From assembly GCA_004151065.3 (NCBI GenBank), contig NWUY0300016112.1, positions 88,511 to 109,339 of the forward strand: a stretch of 20,829 nucleotides of DNA, written 5' to 3'. This document shows, in pieces, positions 9,448-19,764 of the stretch (position 1 is its first letter; the number at the start of each line of letters is the position of its first letter). The notes under the pieces were generated by a model. The model saw only the letters and a list, made by a program, of their open reading frames with translations. It made no database searches and was not told where the DNA came from. A program made the position numbers and the translations under genes. The DNA is from Larix sibirica. Its lineage: Eukaryota; Streptophyta; Pinopsida; Pinales; Pinaceae.

Positions 9448-10594
9448 GATAGAAATGAAACCTAAATTTTTTAAGTTGAAATTAATCCATAAAATAACTA
9501 CACGTGCAATGATAAGTGTTACAATTATTCACATGTCTTGTTAACAATGCGGAAAGATAGTTGGATAGTATCACTACATAAAGGATTGCTCAATGTCTTG
9601 AATCAAGCATAAATAAAAACACATTTATCTACCATAGTATATTCTCCATCGGTTATTGGGAAACTAAAAATGTTGTATCCTTGTAGGACCTGTTTAATGC
9701 AAACACACTCTAGATAGGCATATATAAGTCATTAAGAGACTATCGAAACATATGGTCTACTATACCTATATAAAATTTAGAATACGTTTTGAAAGCATAG
9801 ATAATCACACTGGATAAGTTGTTATCAAAATAAACTAGGGGATTTTTTGGTATAGCTTGCCCCAATGAAAGGGGGAAATTGAGATTTTTTTAATAATTGG
9901 GCATAAGCAACCATGAAGCTATATATGCAAAAGGGAAAATGGGACTTGGTATTTATGATGTCGATAATCATAAATAACATAGTTTAACCTTGATATGGTG
10001 TAAAACGATGCCATTTGTATTAATAGAAGAGCTTTTCTTTGATATTTAGTTGTTAATACACTTATGTGTGAACTATATATGCACATGATCACATGGGTTG
10101 TGAATATCACTTAAAATGTGAATGGGGCACCTTGATCCCTCATATCTTGAGAAGGGGTCATGGGGGTTATCCTAAGAGCATTTTGATTCAAGCTTGTCAC
10201 ATCCTACCTAAGTTATGAATGGATTGAGGACTCTTAGCAATCTTATTTATTTGGAGGAGTTACTAAAGTGTCAAGATGTCAACTCCAAAAATGTATAAGG
10301 TATATTTGACCATATCAATGACCTTTCAAGAGAATTGAAAGTCCATAAGTCTAATGATTATCTTCTAGAAACACCCTTAGAAAATTCATCATAGGTACTA
10401 CTACACATAGAAGTGTAGTTAGACCTATTGTGGGAGGTATTCCAATGGCATGGGTAGGGCACGTGTGATTGGGATAGAGCTCATCATTGGATGCCTTTCA
10501 TATATATTTAAAAAGGTTACGGTCAAAAGCCATTGCCCTAATGGGAAGCTACTCCAACAACATAGAAGTTGTTGGTTCCAACCATTGGAAACTA
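9448..10594. other. AT-rich DNA without a recognised gene
   Basis: Small open frames occur on both strands (for example 9919-10110 minus and 10425-10664 minus, the latter overlapped by 10450-10632 plus), but none resembles a known protein. The stretch from 10140 to 10440 is slightly richer in G and could be old coding DNA; I could not assign it. Confidence 0.45.
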
Positions 10595-10745
10595 TTGGAA
10601 GAGCCATCAAAGGTATGGCATATGAATTGTGATCAACTCCATAATGGAAGGTAACCATGGTCAAATGACATAACCCTCATAAACTCTTGGAAGAGTCATT
10701 GAAGGCATGCCATATGGCACTGTGATTGAAACCATAATGGAATCT
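10595..10745. repeat. Imperfect 92-bp direct repeat
   Basis: The word TTGGAAGAG followed by a related sequence begins at 10595 and again at 10687, and CCATAATGGA recurs at 10639 and 10732, giving an offset of 92-93 bp. The second copy is incomplete, ending near 10745. Confidence 0.55.
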
Positions 10746-10989
10746 AAATCGAAGTCACGAGATTAGCCACTGTTCAAAAAATAATGTATATCCACACAAA
10801 TCAAACACCTTAAGATAAACACTCAAACACATAGATCAAATATTAGTACATTGATGTTTTTGTTGTTAGAACCCTCAAATAGGGAAATAATGTATAACCC
10901 AACCAATTTGTCCACTTGAGGCAATTGATTAATGCAAAAATAATAGTTTACATCAAGATCCTTCCAAATCGACCATCGACAAATGATCC

Positions 10990-11202
10990 TACATGTCTTT
11001 AAATACAAATAATGGACCAGTCGGATGTTAAGTCACAAATTAGTGTTATTAATATAGATGATATATTTGAATTGTTGACTCATTCATGTGTAGGACATGA
11101 TTATGAGCGTTGGATAAGTAAAGTACAAAATAACACTCTATCTTAACATTACATTAGACCAAGTTGACCTTAACTAACTCCGAGTGTTGAAATATCTTAA
11201 CA
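10990..11202 (-). repeat. Start of the 3' LTR of the Ty1/copia element
   Basis: Read on the minus strand, TGTTAAGATATTTCAAC begins immediately after a polypurine tract and downstream of the copia pol stop, where a 3' LTR must begin with TG. A TATA-like TATTTAAAG lies about 200 bp in (plus coordinates 10998-11006). The far edge of the LTR and its terminal CA were not located, and the LTR probably continues below 10990. No matching 5' LTR was seen to the right. Confidence 0.5.
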
Positions 11203-11211
11203 TCCCCTCTT
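11203..11211 (-). promoter_or_regulatory. Polypurine tract of the copia element
   Basis: The minus strand reads AAGAGGGGA directly before the LTR's TG, about 70 bp after the pol stop codon. This is the normal place of the plus-strand primer in LTR retrotransposons. Confidence 0.6.
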
Positions 11212-11279
11212 AAGAACAATTTGGGATAGGATTGGAGGATTTACAAATTAACAAAAGGAGAAGGAAGAGTCATTAGAGG

Positions 11280-12990
11280 TTATCCCCCCTTAATCACAAC
11301 TTCATGAACTCCTAACATAGATTGAAGTTTTAAGAACTTCACTTTTGTGAGGGGCTTTGTGAAAATGTTAGCAACTTGATCATCTGTGAAAAATAAAGCA
11401 CTTCGAGGGTGAACTTCTGAAGAAGATTTTGAATCAAGTGCATGTGTAGCTCATTGTGTTTTCTACGCTAATGATAAACAAGACCCTTGGTGTTTGACTA
11501 TCACACTAGAGAGAGGCTAGATGCTACTACTCGAATCCAAACTAGGAAAGGATCTATCTAAGGAAAATAACTTATTGACTAGTACAAACTATTGATCAAT
11601 ACTCTACTTATGTTGAAGAAAGTGAAAATGTACTTTGTTTCTTGTAATCCCAGTGATAGATCTAGAACCAAGGTTGAAAACATATCCTGTAGTAGGGTTC
11701 AAATCATTAGTGTCTTCGACCAAATGGGAATTTGCAAAACCGACCAACATAGAAGATCCGCTTGAATTGTATTGTATACCAAACTAAAGTATACCTCGGA
11801 TACACCAAAGTATCCTTTTGTTGTTTTCCAATGGCTTTCATGGGGTTCTATCATGTACAAAAAAATGAGACCAACAATAAAGGATATGTCCGAGTGAGTA
11901 TGAGTTAAATTTAGAGGATTTCCAACTAATTGTCAATACAAAGTGGTGTCCACTTTGGGTGAGGTGAAGGTGGTATAAGGTTTAACTATAGTTTGGAAGG
12001 GATATGAGGTTGGTTTATAACCATCCATGTGAAAGAAGTAAAAAAGGTCACATACATACTTAATTTGGAAAGATAAATACCTTCTTGGGTTTAAAAAACT
12101 TGGAGGCCAAGAAAATATTGCCAACATCCCAAGTCCGTCAATTCAAAATTCTTATTGAGGCAACATTTCACATGGTTTAGAAGTTTGGGGTCATTACCAA
12201 TTAGTATAAGGCCATCAACATAAAGTACAAATTTAAAATATGGTCACCTACTCTCTTGGTATGGACATTAGGGTTAGAATGGCATCTAGTAAAACTAGAA
12301 GCAATATGGAACTTGACCATTTTTAACTCATACCAATCCCGAGGAGCTTACTTGAGGCCAAAGAAGCGTAACTTGAGGCTATAGATCATGATATAGTTAC
12401 TCCAAGGAGCCTTCTTGCAAATCCCCGTGCAAGTAGGTGGATTGACATCCAACCGATAAAGCTCCTATAGATATGAGGTGGCAAGAGAAAGGAAAAGGTG
12501 GATGGAATTCATTTTGACAATGGGGGCAAAGGTTTCATCGTAGTCCATGCCTTTTACCTATGAAAAACGTTTTGACAACTTACTAGGCCTTGTGTCATTC
12601 AACTCACACTTAGTATCTTAAACCCATTTGTATTTGACAATTTTCCTTCCTTTTCAAAAGAAGGGATAGATTCCAAGTATCGTTTTCTCATCAAGGAAGG
12701 AAATTTTTCATTCATGGTTACATCCCATTATGGAGGGCCAGAAAATTCCTTAATAGTTTATGGATCATGACTTCGTGGAACTTGAGATAAGATAGAAGAG
12801 GCTCATTTGAATTGTGAACATATTCAACTTTGATCATAGGGATCATCGACAATATCATCGGTTGCTTCCTATGTTGTACATCCCCATTAACAAAGCCATG
12901 GAATTGGTGCAAGTTTAGGTTCAATAAACACATGCAAAGGAGTAGGCTAAGCAAGTTGAGAACTTTTTTCAACCTCTTTATCAATATCCA
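11280..12990 (-). pseudogene. Ty1/copia pol remnant: reverse transcriptase and RNase H
   Basis: Read downwards from about 12990, the minus strand gives, in shifting frames, the end of the integrase-RT linker, then the RT opening (MNEKFPSLM, VKYKWV, VKGMDYDETFAPIVKMNSI at about 12530-12715), then the polymerase active-site region LYVDGLILIGND (codons at 12211-12222 encode YVDG where copia has YVDD), then FELTDLGCWQYFLGLQ, a LVGNPLNLTHTR segment, the RNase H piece MLVGFANS and the C-terminal QVANIFTKPLTKVKF ending at a stop at 11280-11282. Several frameshifts and stops break it, and the second active-site Asp is now Gly, so it is inactive. Gag, protease and integrase were not recognised further right, so the 5' half is missing or too diverged. 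Confidence 0.85.
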
Positions 12991-13305
12991 AAGAAGAAGA
13001 ATGCTCCAAAATAGAAGTGGAAGGATTAGAAGAAGAAAAAGTCAATATAGGAAGACTTAAAGGAGATGGTGGATTTTTTAGCTAAGAATACCCATAAGGT
13101 TGATTCTCCAAAGGGTGGGTCAAGCTATGTGATAATCAAGAGTGCAGATTAATGTGTCCATTCCCTTACAAGTTTATATGTTCAAATATGAGAGAGATGA
13201 AAGAAGAGGAGAAATTGTTTATCCCAATATGTTCGACATTCTTGAGCATGTTGGTCTTTTTCTTTATTGTCGGGATAAAATCTTTGTACTTGCACACATG
13301 CCAAC
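12991..13305 (-). other. Possible upstream copia sequence, not resolved
   Basis: By position this should be the integrase-RT linker and integrase end of the copia element. Minus-strand translation is broken and I found no integrase motif. The plus-strand open frames at 12830-13060 and 13142-13342 look like shadows or chance. Confidence 0.3.
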
Positions 13306-13327
13306 TTTTTTTTTTGGGTGGGGGGGG
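13306..13327. repeat. T10 run followed by interrupted G run
   Basis: Ten T (13306-13315), then GGGT and eight G (13320-13327). On the minus strand it reads C8, ACCC and A10, which could be the A-tail of a minus-strand retrotransposed sequence lying to its right; AATAAG occurs on the minus strand some 30 bp before it. No matching target-site duplication was convincing. Confidence 0.6.
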
Positions 13328-14887
13328 AGGAAAGAACAATGATCTTATTAATTTAGAAAGGAAACTTTACAACAATAATCATTATTTGATTTTGATCTAT
13401 TGCTCCTCCTTCACTAAATCTCTTGATCCCCTACCCTCATCCACATGTCCCTTCATTGATGGAAATATACAATCTCTTGTGTCGTGTGGAGGCATCAATA
13501 TGGCATTGCTTGTGTCTCCATTGAATATAGATGCACATCTTAAATAAATAAAACATTAGCTTAAATGTATTGCTTTAAATTTCACTAAATTCCCTCAACA
13601 CTTGGTTGCTTGATCTTGCTTTTCTCTATATCCATATCTTATCCATGGTTCCTCCATTTATAGGCCTGGGAGGTGATAAGGTCAAGGCCAATAATGCATG
13701 TATGTCACACACATGTTTGGAATGCATGCATAAATTTTCACTTGGGGCCTCTGCCACTGAACCCCCAAGAAGGGGGTACCTAGTTGTTGCCCCTAGATAC
13801 CCCCAAAATATACAAACAACACACACATATCTAAGGAAGTGCTCTGAAATTGGTAGTCTTTATTTAGTACCTTATATTTATGTTCCTCACTTCAAGGGTG
13901 TAAAATATATGTATAAAACAATGCCCATTGATGTATGAGATCAAAAGAGATACTAATGGTTGGTGTGCCTTATGAAAAAAGAATATTTGGGGAGTGGGAT
14001 AAGGAGGAGTTTTATAGGCTCTTGAGTTGGAGACACTTGTAGACATCAACCAATGTATCATATTTAAAACTTGTCCCTAAGATGGGTGTTGTGGGATAAA
14101 TGTCTTAATGGTGAGATAAATCTCCTTTCCTTATAGGTTGCAACCAAGGAAATAGTACATGAGTGGGTAAGTATGAAAAATACAAAGATGGTGAAGCTAT
14201 GAAATAAATAAAATTACATACAAGAGATACTTCTACAATTAAACTTGCAAAAATGACATGAAAACCATAATAAAGAGATGAGCTTCAATCAAATATTTAT
14301 TGTCCAATGGAAAAGCTTTGAATACAATAGTATCACCTTGAGGAATGTAGCCTGTAAGAGGCAACCAACACTCCCTTTAGGAGGGTCCTTTGAATTCTCT
14401 CTAATTGCTCGCTAATGAACTTGGAATGGCGAAGAAAAACACTTGCTTCTTGCGTAAGAAGTCAAGGGTGCTTGAGATGCCAAAAAATGGTGACAAAGTG
14501 GATGGAAGAGATGTCTTCCAAGAAGATTCTTGGAACATAACCTTTCTCTAGATTTTTATTCTGGAATGCATTCTCATACCTTCCTTTTACAGCCAATTTG
14601 GAGCTATTCAAAGATTCTAGTTCAAAATGTGAATGCTCTTCTTCATGAAGTGGCTTTGAAGTACAAAGATGGGGCTATTGAATGTCCAAGTACCTGATAG
14701 AATCCAATTCAAACCACTTTAGCGCTCCATGGAATTTATTAGTATGCAGGTATGCACAACCACATGAGTTTTGAAGAATTTTTCATGCGATGATGTCCGA
14801 GATCCCTTTGTATGAATTCATGTGGGTCAATAAAGTTTAACTATGCCAAAACAAATTTATTCCACATTTTGATTTTTGGTAAAATGG
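13328..14887. other. Unrecognised DNA with LTR-like traits
   Basis: No gene is recognised. A TATA-like CATTTATAGG occurs on the plus strand near 13649-13658, followed by a moderately GC-rich stretch to about 13810, which resembles an LTR promoter region, but no primer-binding site or LTR end was found. The open frame at 13606-13938 and its minus-strand shadow at 13626-13826 resemble no known protein. Confidence 0.4.
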
Positions 14888-15490
14888 AAGCCTTGTGTCC
14901 TACATGTTATATGTTGATGATGTCTTCTAGTAATGAACAATGAAATGTCACGAGTATGCATAATTGAAGTGATGACATATACTCCCTTATGTATGAAGTT
15001 AGGTCTAGGGATCTGGATAGTCGAGATGCATCATTGTTTCTTCCCTTCATGTTGATATTCCAAAATTGTGATAGTAAGAGAACAATTGTTGAGAACAAAG
15101 GATAGTCTCTAAGGGAGTGGTGGTAATTCCCCGTGAAGTAACAACCTGATAGGTGTGATATAAAGAATAATTTTATACAAATGAGAAACGAAAGCCTTGT
15201 GAGCTACATGTTGTATGTTGATGATGTATTTTGGTAATGATCACTGAAATGTCATAGGTGTGTGAAATTCAAGTGATAATAGATGTCCCTTGATTTATGA
15301 GGTTAGGAGGGACATGGATAGTCGATATACATAATAATTAATTTATTTCCTTCATGTTGATATTTCGTAACTGTGAGAGTAAGAGAGCAATTATTAAGAA
15401 TAGAGGATATCCTTCGAGGGAGTGGTGGTGTTTCCCTATGAAGTAACAACCCAATAGGTGTGATATAAAAAATGATTTTATACAAATGAG
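14888..15490. repeat. Two tandem copies of a 305-bp unit
   Basis: Words recur at a constant offset of 304-305 bp: CCTTGTG at 14891 and 15195, TACATGTT at 14901 and 15205, AGGTGTGATATA at 15151 and 15456, TACAAATGAGA at 15176 and 15481. By eye the copies share roughly three quarters or more of their bases, with almost no length change. A third copy was not found on either side. The unit has no long open frame. Its origin is unknown; variable tandem repeats are known in the 3' untranslated part of Tat-type gypsy elements. Confidence 0.8.
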
Positions 15491-17242
15491 ACAAGCATCC
15501 ATGTGCTCGTGAAATTATGTCTAAGTAATTACAATGATAAAGTGACAGAGGGGTCATCTCTGTGAATTGTTGTGGGAAGGTCAAAGTTGGATTCAATATC
15601 TTATTTGACTATATGTGCATGGTATCCTTATGTGATGGAAATGAGGCCCGAGGGGGTGAACTGTGTATGACATTGAACAACCCACGAGGATAGGGGACTT
15701 GAATATCGGTGAAGATGTCAAAGGGGGGAATTATACAATGTCAAATATGGAAGTCATCAAACATAACTTGGAACGCTGCAACCACTAGAACATACAACTC
15801 CCCTTGATGGGATAAAGGAGTTGGTGTCAAGCATAAGGGAGATGACTGAGGAAAAGAACTCTAATGACTCTCTTTGCTCGGTCTAAGATTAACACTTTAT
15901 TGATGAGAGGGGTAACCGAGGTACAACCACTACCACCATAACTCCCAAAATGTATTGTGCTGAAGTAGATGAGAGATATGACAAATTACAAGATGATGAT
16001 CTCATTTATGAGGACTGATAACATGTTGTAACTGACTAGGGTGGTGATATAATAAGACAAGGAGAGTTGGTAAGTGTGAGGCTCATGCATTCCTTTGATT
16101 GGATTGGGAGAGGTGGATGATACTAGGAAACACTAGTCTTCAAACAGTTGTGTAGTGTTTAACCAGGCACTGAGGGGGGAAATGGAATGGATAGACTATA
16201 TATTGGGTATCATATGGTGATGTCAAATTGGGAAGAGTAAGAGGCTCATGAAAAATGGTGACATTAATAAAAAATGAAGGTGTTAGTAGGTGACATGATG
16301 AAAATACTTTGATAAAGGGAGACTAGGGTTTCTACTGCCAAAAACAAGAATAATGGTACTGAAATATTCCCCCATTTTTGGTGTGTCATGGAATTTCTTT
16401 TTACAAATGAATAAAAGAACAATGGCAATTTTTTATAGATGAGAAGATGAGTGCTTGATGAGTAAAGAGTATGCAAAGCATCCATGTGGGGATGATGCTG
16501 TAACAACGATGCTTTAATCAGAGGGTAGGCCCCATCAAGGGTCTTCTCAAAGATTGATAAGATGGTTGGGAACATAAATGGGTCTATTGATCATGGTGGG
16601 GATGAGAGGCCATTAAATTGTAACTTGGAAGTGCCCAAGGATCCGACGTTTGTGGCTGAAAATATGCATCAAGAAAGGAGAATGTGGTGTTGGCGAGATA
16701 GTGGTATGTTGGACTCCTTGGTCTAAGGGTAAGGAAACATGGGTGACATGATACATGAGCTTGTAATGATGCACACAACCAATATGGTAGAATGTTTTTC
16801 CCAAAAAAGGCATGTTATAGGAAGGCTATGATGTGTATTGTTGGGGAGGAGAACCTTAAGAATATAATTGCGATAATTAGATATATGCAATGTACACAGA
16901 GGGAATACAAAGCTTATATGCAAGGTTGAGTATATAAACTTGTTGAGGCGACTGTGAACTTATAGGTGAAAAATAACATGTTGGGATGAAATCATACACA
17001 CATGAAACAAATACCATGGCGCAATAATACTCATGATAATAAATCCAACGGTGCAAATGAAATCAACAATGGGTGACCATACTTAAGGAAATCGTTGAAA
17101 ACTAGGGTCCAAATAAAGTTCTTGGGAGAAACAAATGGCACCATGTTGAAGATAGTGTGATTATGGTTGTACCAACGCTGATGGTGCATCAAATGGAGCT
17201 ATGAAACTCCTGAATAAGCCAGTGGAATTTGGGATTTATGGC
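15491..17242. other. Unrecognised purine-rich DNA
   Basis: No gene is recognised. The plus strand is rich in G and A, so the minus strand has fewer stops and shows clustered open frames at 16264-16575, 16584-16778 and 16723-16923. Their products are rich in Ser, His, Pro and Leu, match no family, and overlap in different frames, so I treat them as composition effects. This interval may be the long noncoding 3' part or LTR of the minus-strand gypsy element to the right. Confidence 0.4.
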
Positions 17243-17250
17243 TATAAATA
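17243..17250 (+). promoter_or_regulatory. TATA box, plus strand
   Basis: TATAAATA followed by GGAGTGGGGCCCAC is a close match to plant core promoters. It points rightwards, to the decayed plus-strand gene at 17986-19089. It may be that gene's promoter or belong to an LTR of another element; a start of transcription would fall near 17275. Confidence 0.4.
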
Positions 17251-17563
17251 GGAGTGGGGCCCACAATTTGAAATTCATTGTTATAGTTTGTGGTTGGATG
17301 GCCTAAAGCTTTCGACATTGATTTCAGGAGATTGGACCAATAAATTTTGATTCTATGAGTTCTAGGTTAGTCCTCAGGGCTTGCTTTATATTTTTGGTGG
17401 ATTAAATTTAGCTTAGGGGTGCATCGTGAGCTATATAGAAGCCCACAAGGGTTTCTGCTAGGTATCGTGGATTTTGAGGGATTTTTGGCACGAAATAATG
17501 CAGGTATTCCCTTGAGAGTTGCACTCAACCCAAGATGTTGTTTTTCAATTATGTACAGTTAAA

Positions 17564-17900
17564 CCATGTGATTGTTTGTATGAATAGTCACATGGCCATG
17601 CAACCAAAATGGACATCTCCTATGTTAAATGTATGTGTGACTAATTGTGGTTATAGTCATGCGCCACACAGAATGTGGACATAGCACTTTGCGTGGTGAA
17701 ATAATGTGGTTGTTGACTTGAGTAGTAGCATGGTCATGCGATCTGCTAGTTGAGGCGGGAACACAACTATACCGCGCACCCTTATGCTAATGATACCCAC
17801 ATTGTGGTGGGGGTTGAGGTGTTTGGTCCCTACGCTGTATAACCATGTGGGTTATGAGTCTGTTGGCTTGCGCTATCACACGACTATTTGAGAAATAGTT
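17564..17900. repeat. Cluster of inverted repeats sharing a GTGACTA/TAGTCAC core
   Basis: Three hairpin-capable motifs occur within 340 bp. The first has perfect 8-bp arms CCATGTGA (17564-17571) and TCACATGG (17588-17595). The second carries TGACTA and TAGTCA arms near 17630-17660. The third has ACTATTT (17883-17889) and AAATAGT (17893-17899) around a 3-base loop. Related words such as GGTCATGCGA and GGTTGTG recur between them. The shared core suggests diverged copies of one motif. Confidence 0.45.
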
Positions 17901-17985
17901 GCATGGTTGTGTATTTGCATATTTTTTGAGATGTATGCGTTATGTCAATGTACTAACACACATTTTCACTTAGTTTATCTTGTAG

Positions 17986-19089
17986 ATTACACATTTTGGT
18001 ATGATGATAGAGTGGTGTCAGTGCCATTTCAGCACCTTGCTATTGGAGGTGGTGGGTCATCCAGATATTTGACATTACATACATGATGTAGGGTTGTTGA
18101 AGTTATGGTTTTCCATATGTTGGGGTTGAATGACCATCTCTTATGGAAGTTGATCGACCTCTACAATGACCAACTAGGTTGCTTCGTGGTGGGTGACGAG
18201 AGGGTGGCTCTTGATCACTTCAATATCTAAATTTTCATTGGGTACCCTATCTAGGGGATTCGACAGGAGTCCCATTGGTCCTTGAGTGGGTGCAGAATAA
18301 TGGATCAATAGATTGACTAGTACCATAGGGGAGACCCTAGGGAAAAGAAGGATTGGGGTGTCATGATCACCACTATCGAGGACCTGATAGTGCATGCAAT
18401 GGCCACAATTGTGTTCCAAGTGATGGTGGCTACAACCACTCACCAGATCTTTGGGTGCCAACTTCTCTTGGTGGAGAAGGTTTTGGAAAGCATTGATGTA
18501 GCCTAGGCTCACATGTTGTTGGTCAACATGCGGGCCTAGCTATCAAAATGATACTAGATGGCAAGGGAAACTTTGTTATGGGTTTTTCCTTTGATATTAC
18601 TTCGAGTGGTTTCCCTTGTTGAGACCACCAGTACTAGTGCTGGCTTAGGTGCCTAGGGAGCTTCAGATGGTATTTCCGGGCATGGTGATGCCTCGTATTA
18701 GAGGGGGTTAAGTGGGATGGGTTTTCATGCCCAACTACTTGACAATATGGCGGTAGTGGGTGGGAGCGATGGAACCATATCCTTGAAAAGGGGTGGACTT
18801 CAGGGAATATCCATATCTCCCCTGATGACGTATTGGAAATGGGCGGGAACCCATGGGTAAGTATTCATATATCATGCCTTGTTTTCAATTTTGTTTGAAT
18901 TATGTATCTATTTTTTTCTTTGATATATATATGAAATATTATGTTGCTTATTAGGTTCAAATATGGGACCCACACCTCCACCTATTATATCAAGGCTATT
19001 CGTAGGAGTTAAGGAAGGAGGAGCTTGAAAATTTCGACATCATCAAGATGAGGCCTTTATTGGTGGTGGAGAGGTCGAGGCTAGAGGAG
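17986..19089 (+). pseudogene. Decayed intron-containing gene of unknown function
   Basis: An acceptor-like TTTATCTTGTAG ends at 17985. Downstream, one frame carries a protein-like sequence with a few TGA, TAA and TAG stops (18084, 18228, 18252, 18309, 18318, 18504): for example MVFHMLGLNDHLLWKLIDLY and GCFVVGDERVALDHFNI. After a frame change this continues as HILEKGWTSGNIHIS and DDVLEMGGNPW up to a 5' splice site at 18857. Exon 3 (from 18955) continues in phase with VQIWDPHLHLLYQGYS, ELRKEELENFDIIKM and LLVVERSRLEE. The family is not recognised; the spacing of hydrophobic and VGDE-like parts faintly recalls plant mobile domain proteins, which I hold at low confidence. It converges on the minus-strand RNase H and integrase and may be an antisense gene of that element. 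Confidence 0.5.
18857..18954 (+). other. Probable 98-bp spliceosomal intron
   Basis: The sequence starts GTAAGTATT, ends TTGCTTATTAG, is strongly T-rich throughout, and has the length typical of short plant introns. Removing it joins the frame ending GGNPW at 18856 to VQIWDPH from 18955 in phase 0, and the joined frame looks protein-like on both sides. Without removal, the frame runs into a stop inside the intron. Confidence 0.55.
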
Positions 19090-19164
19090 TAGTAGGTGGG
19101 GTTGGTCCAATAGGGTGAGACCCCAATGTTGGTTATGATGAGATGTTGATGGACATAACTTAAT

Positions 19165-19612
19165 AAATGGTCTAACACAAGCATTATTTCCTTTGTGATG
19201 TGATATGTCTTTACTTAATGCAATAAATGCCAATCCAAAAATTAATTTGCAATTTGGTCTACAAATGCATTAGCAGTTCTAGGGAAATGGATGAATGTGA
19301 TGTTTCAAATTGTCAAGCCAAGTGTTGCACTTACATGAACTTTTAAAAGAGGTATGGATCACAAACATAGAACATGTTATTGAACTGTGTGACAAGAATT
19401 TGAGAATCTAGATGGACGTGCAAATGGAAAATGTAGAAGTGGATTACATCAACCAATGTTTCAATGATGGTATCATGCTCTACTTGGTTACTGGTAGTTG
19501 GTCCAAGGCATACTCCACCGACGTGGAACATCGTATATGTTGGGGTATAATTAGCCCAAGCAGTGGATTCAAGATTCTTTTCCAATGACTTGCACCGTCA
19601 ATGAAACCAACA
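19165..19612 (-). pseudogene. RNase H-like domain downstream of integrase
   Basis: Minus-strand translation across at least two frames follows an RNase H fold of the type found in plant retroelements. It opens with FIDGAS (Asp codon 19597-19599), then GGVCLGPTTSNQVEHDTI (Glu codon 19478-19480), then HLHVHLDSQILVTQFNN (Asp codon 19406-19408), and ends with FPRTANAFVDQIAN (Asp codon 19257-19259) and FLDWHLLH. These are the four acidic positions expected of an RNase H active site, all still present. Frameshifts near 19585 and 19340 and several stops make it a pseudogene. It lies after, not before, the integrase on the same strand, so it is probably an extra RNase H like the archaeal-type one of Tat gypsy elements, not the standard RT-linked domain. 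Confidence 0.7.
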
Positions 19613-19764
19613 TAGCAGTCCATATTTCAAGTCATTTGTAAAGGAAAACAAAAGGATTTAAGAAATCAAAAGTCATGAAGCTTTGTTTTAAAAAGAAAAA
19701 TGCAGAAGAAATAAATGATTTTATCTACAAGGTGTTTGGGAAGTGGATGTGCATGTTAGGGGTA

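Noticed and set aside
10425-10664. Overlapping open frames on both strands
   Set aside because: They are shadows of each other in a short stop-free stretch that includes part of a direct repeat; no protein likeness on either strand.
13606-13938. 110-residue plus-strand open frame
   Set aside because: It lies in LTR-like DNA with a TATA-like site inside it, and has no domain or codon signal.
14446-14461. Hairpin CTTCTT-gcgt-AAGAAG
   Set aside because: Six-base arms of this kind are expected by chance in a window of this size, and no T-run or gene context gives it a role.
18174-18512. 112-residue minus-strand open frame
   Set aside because: It is opposite the plus-strand decayed gene, which has better protein-like content and a supporting intron.
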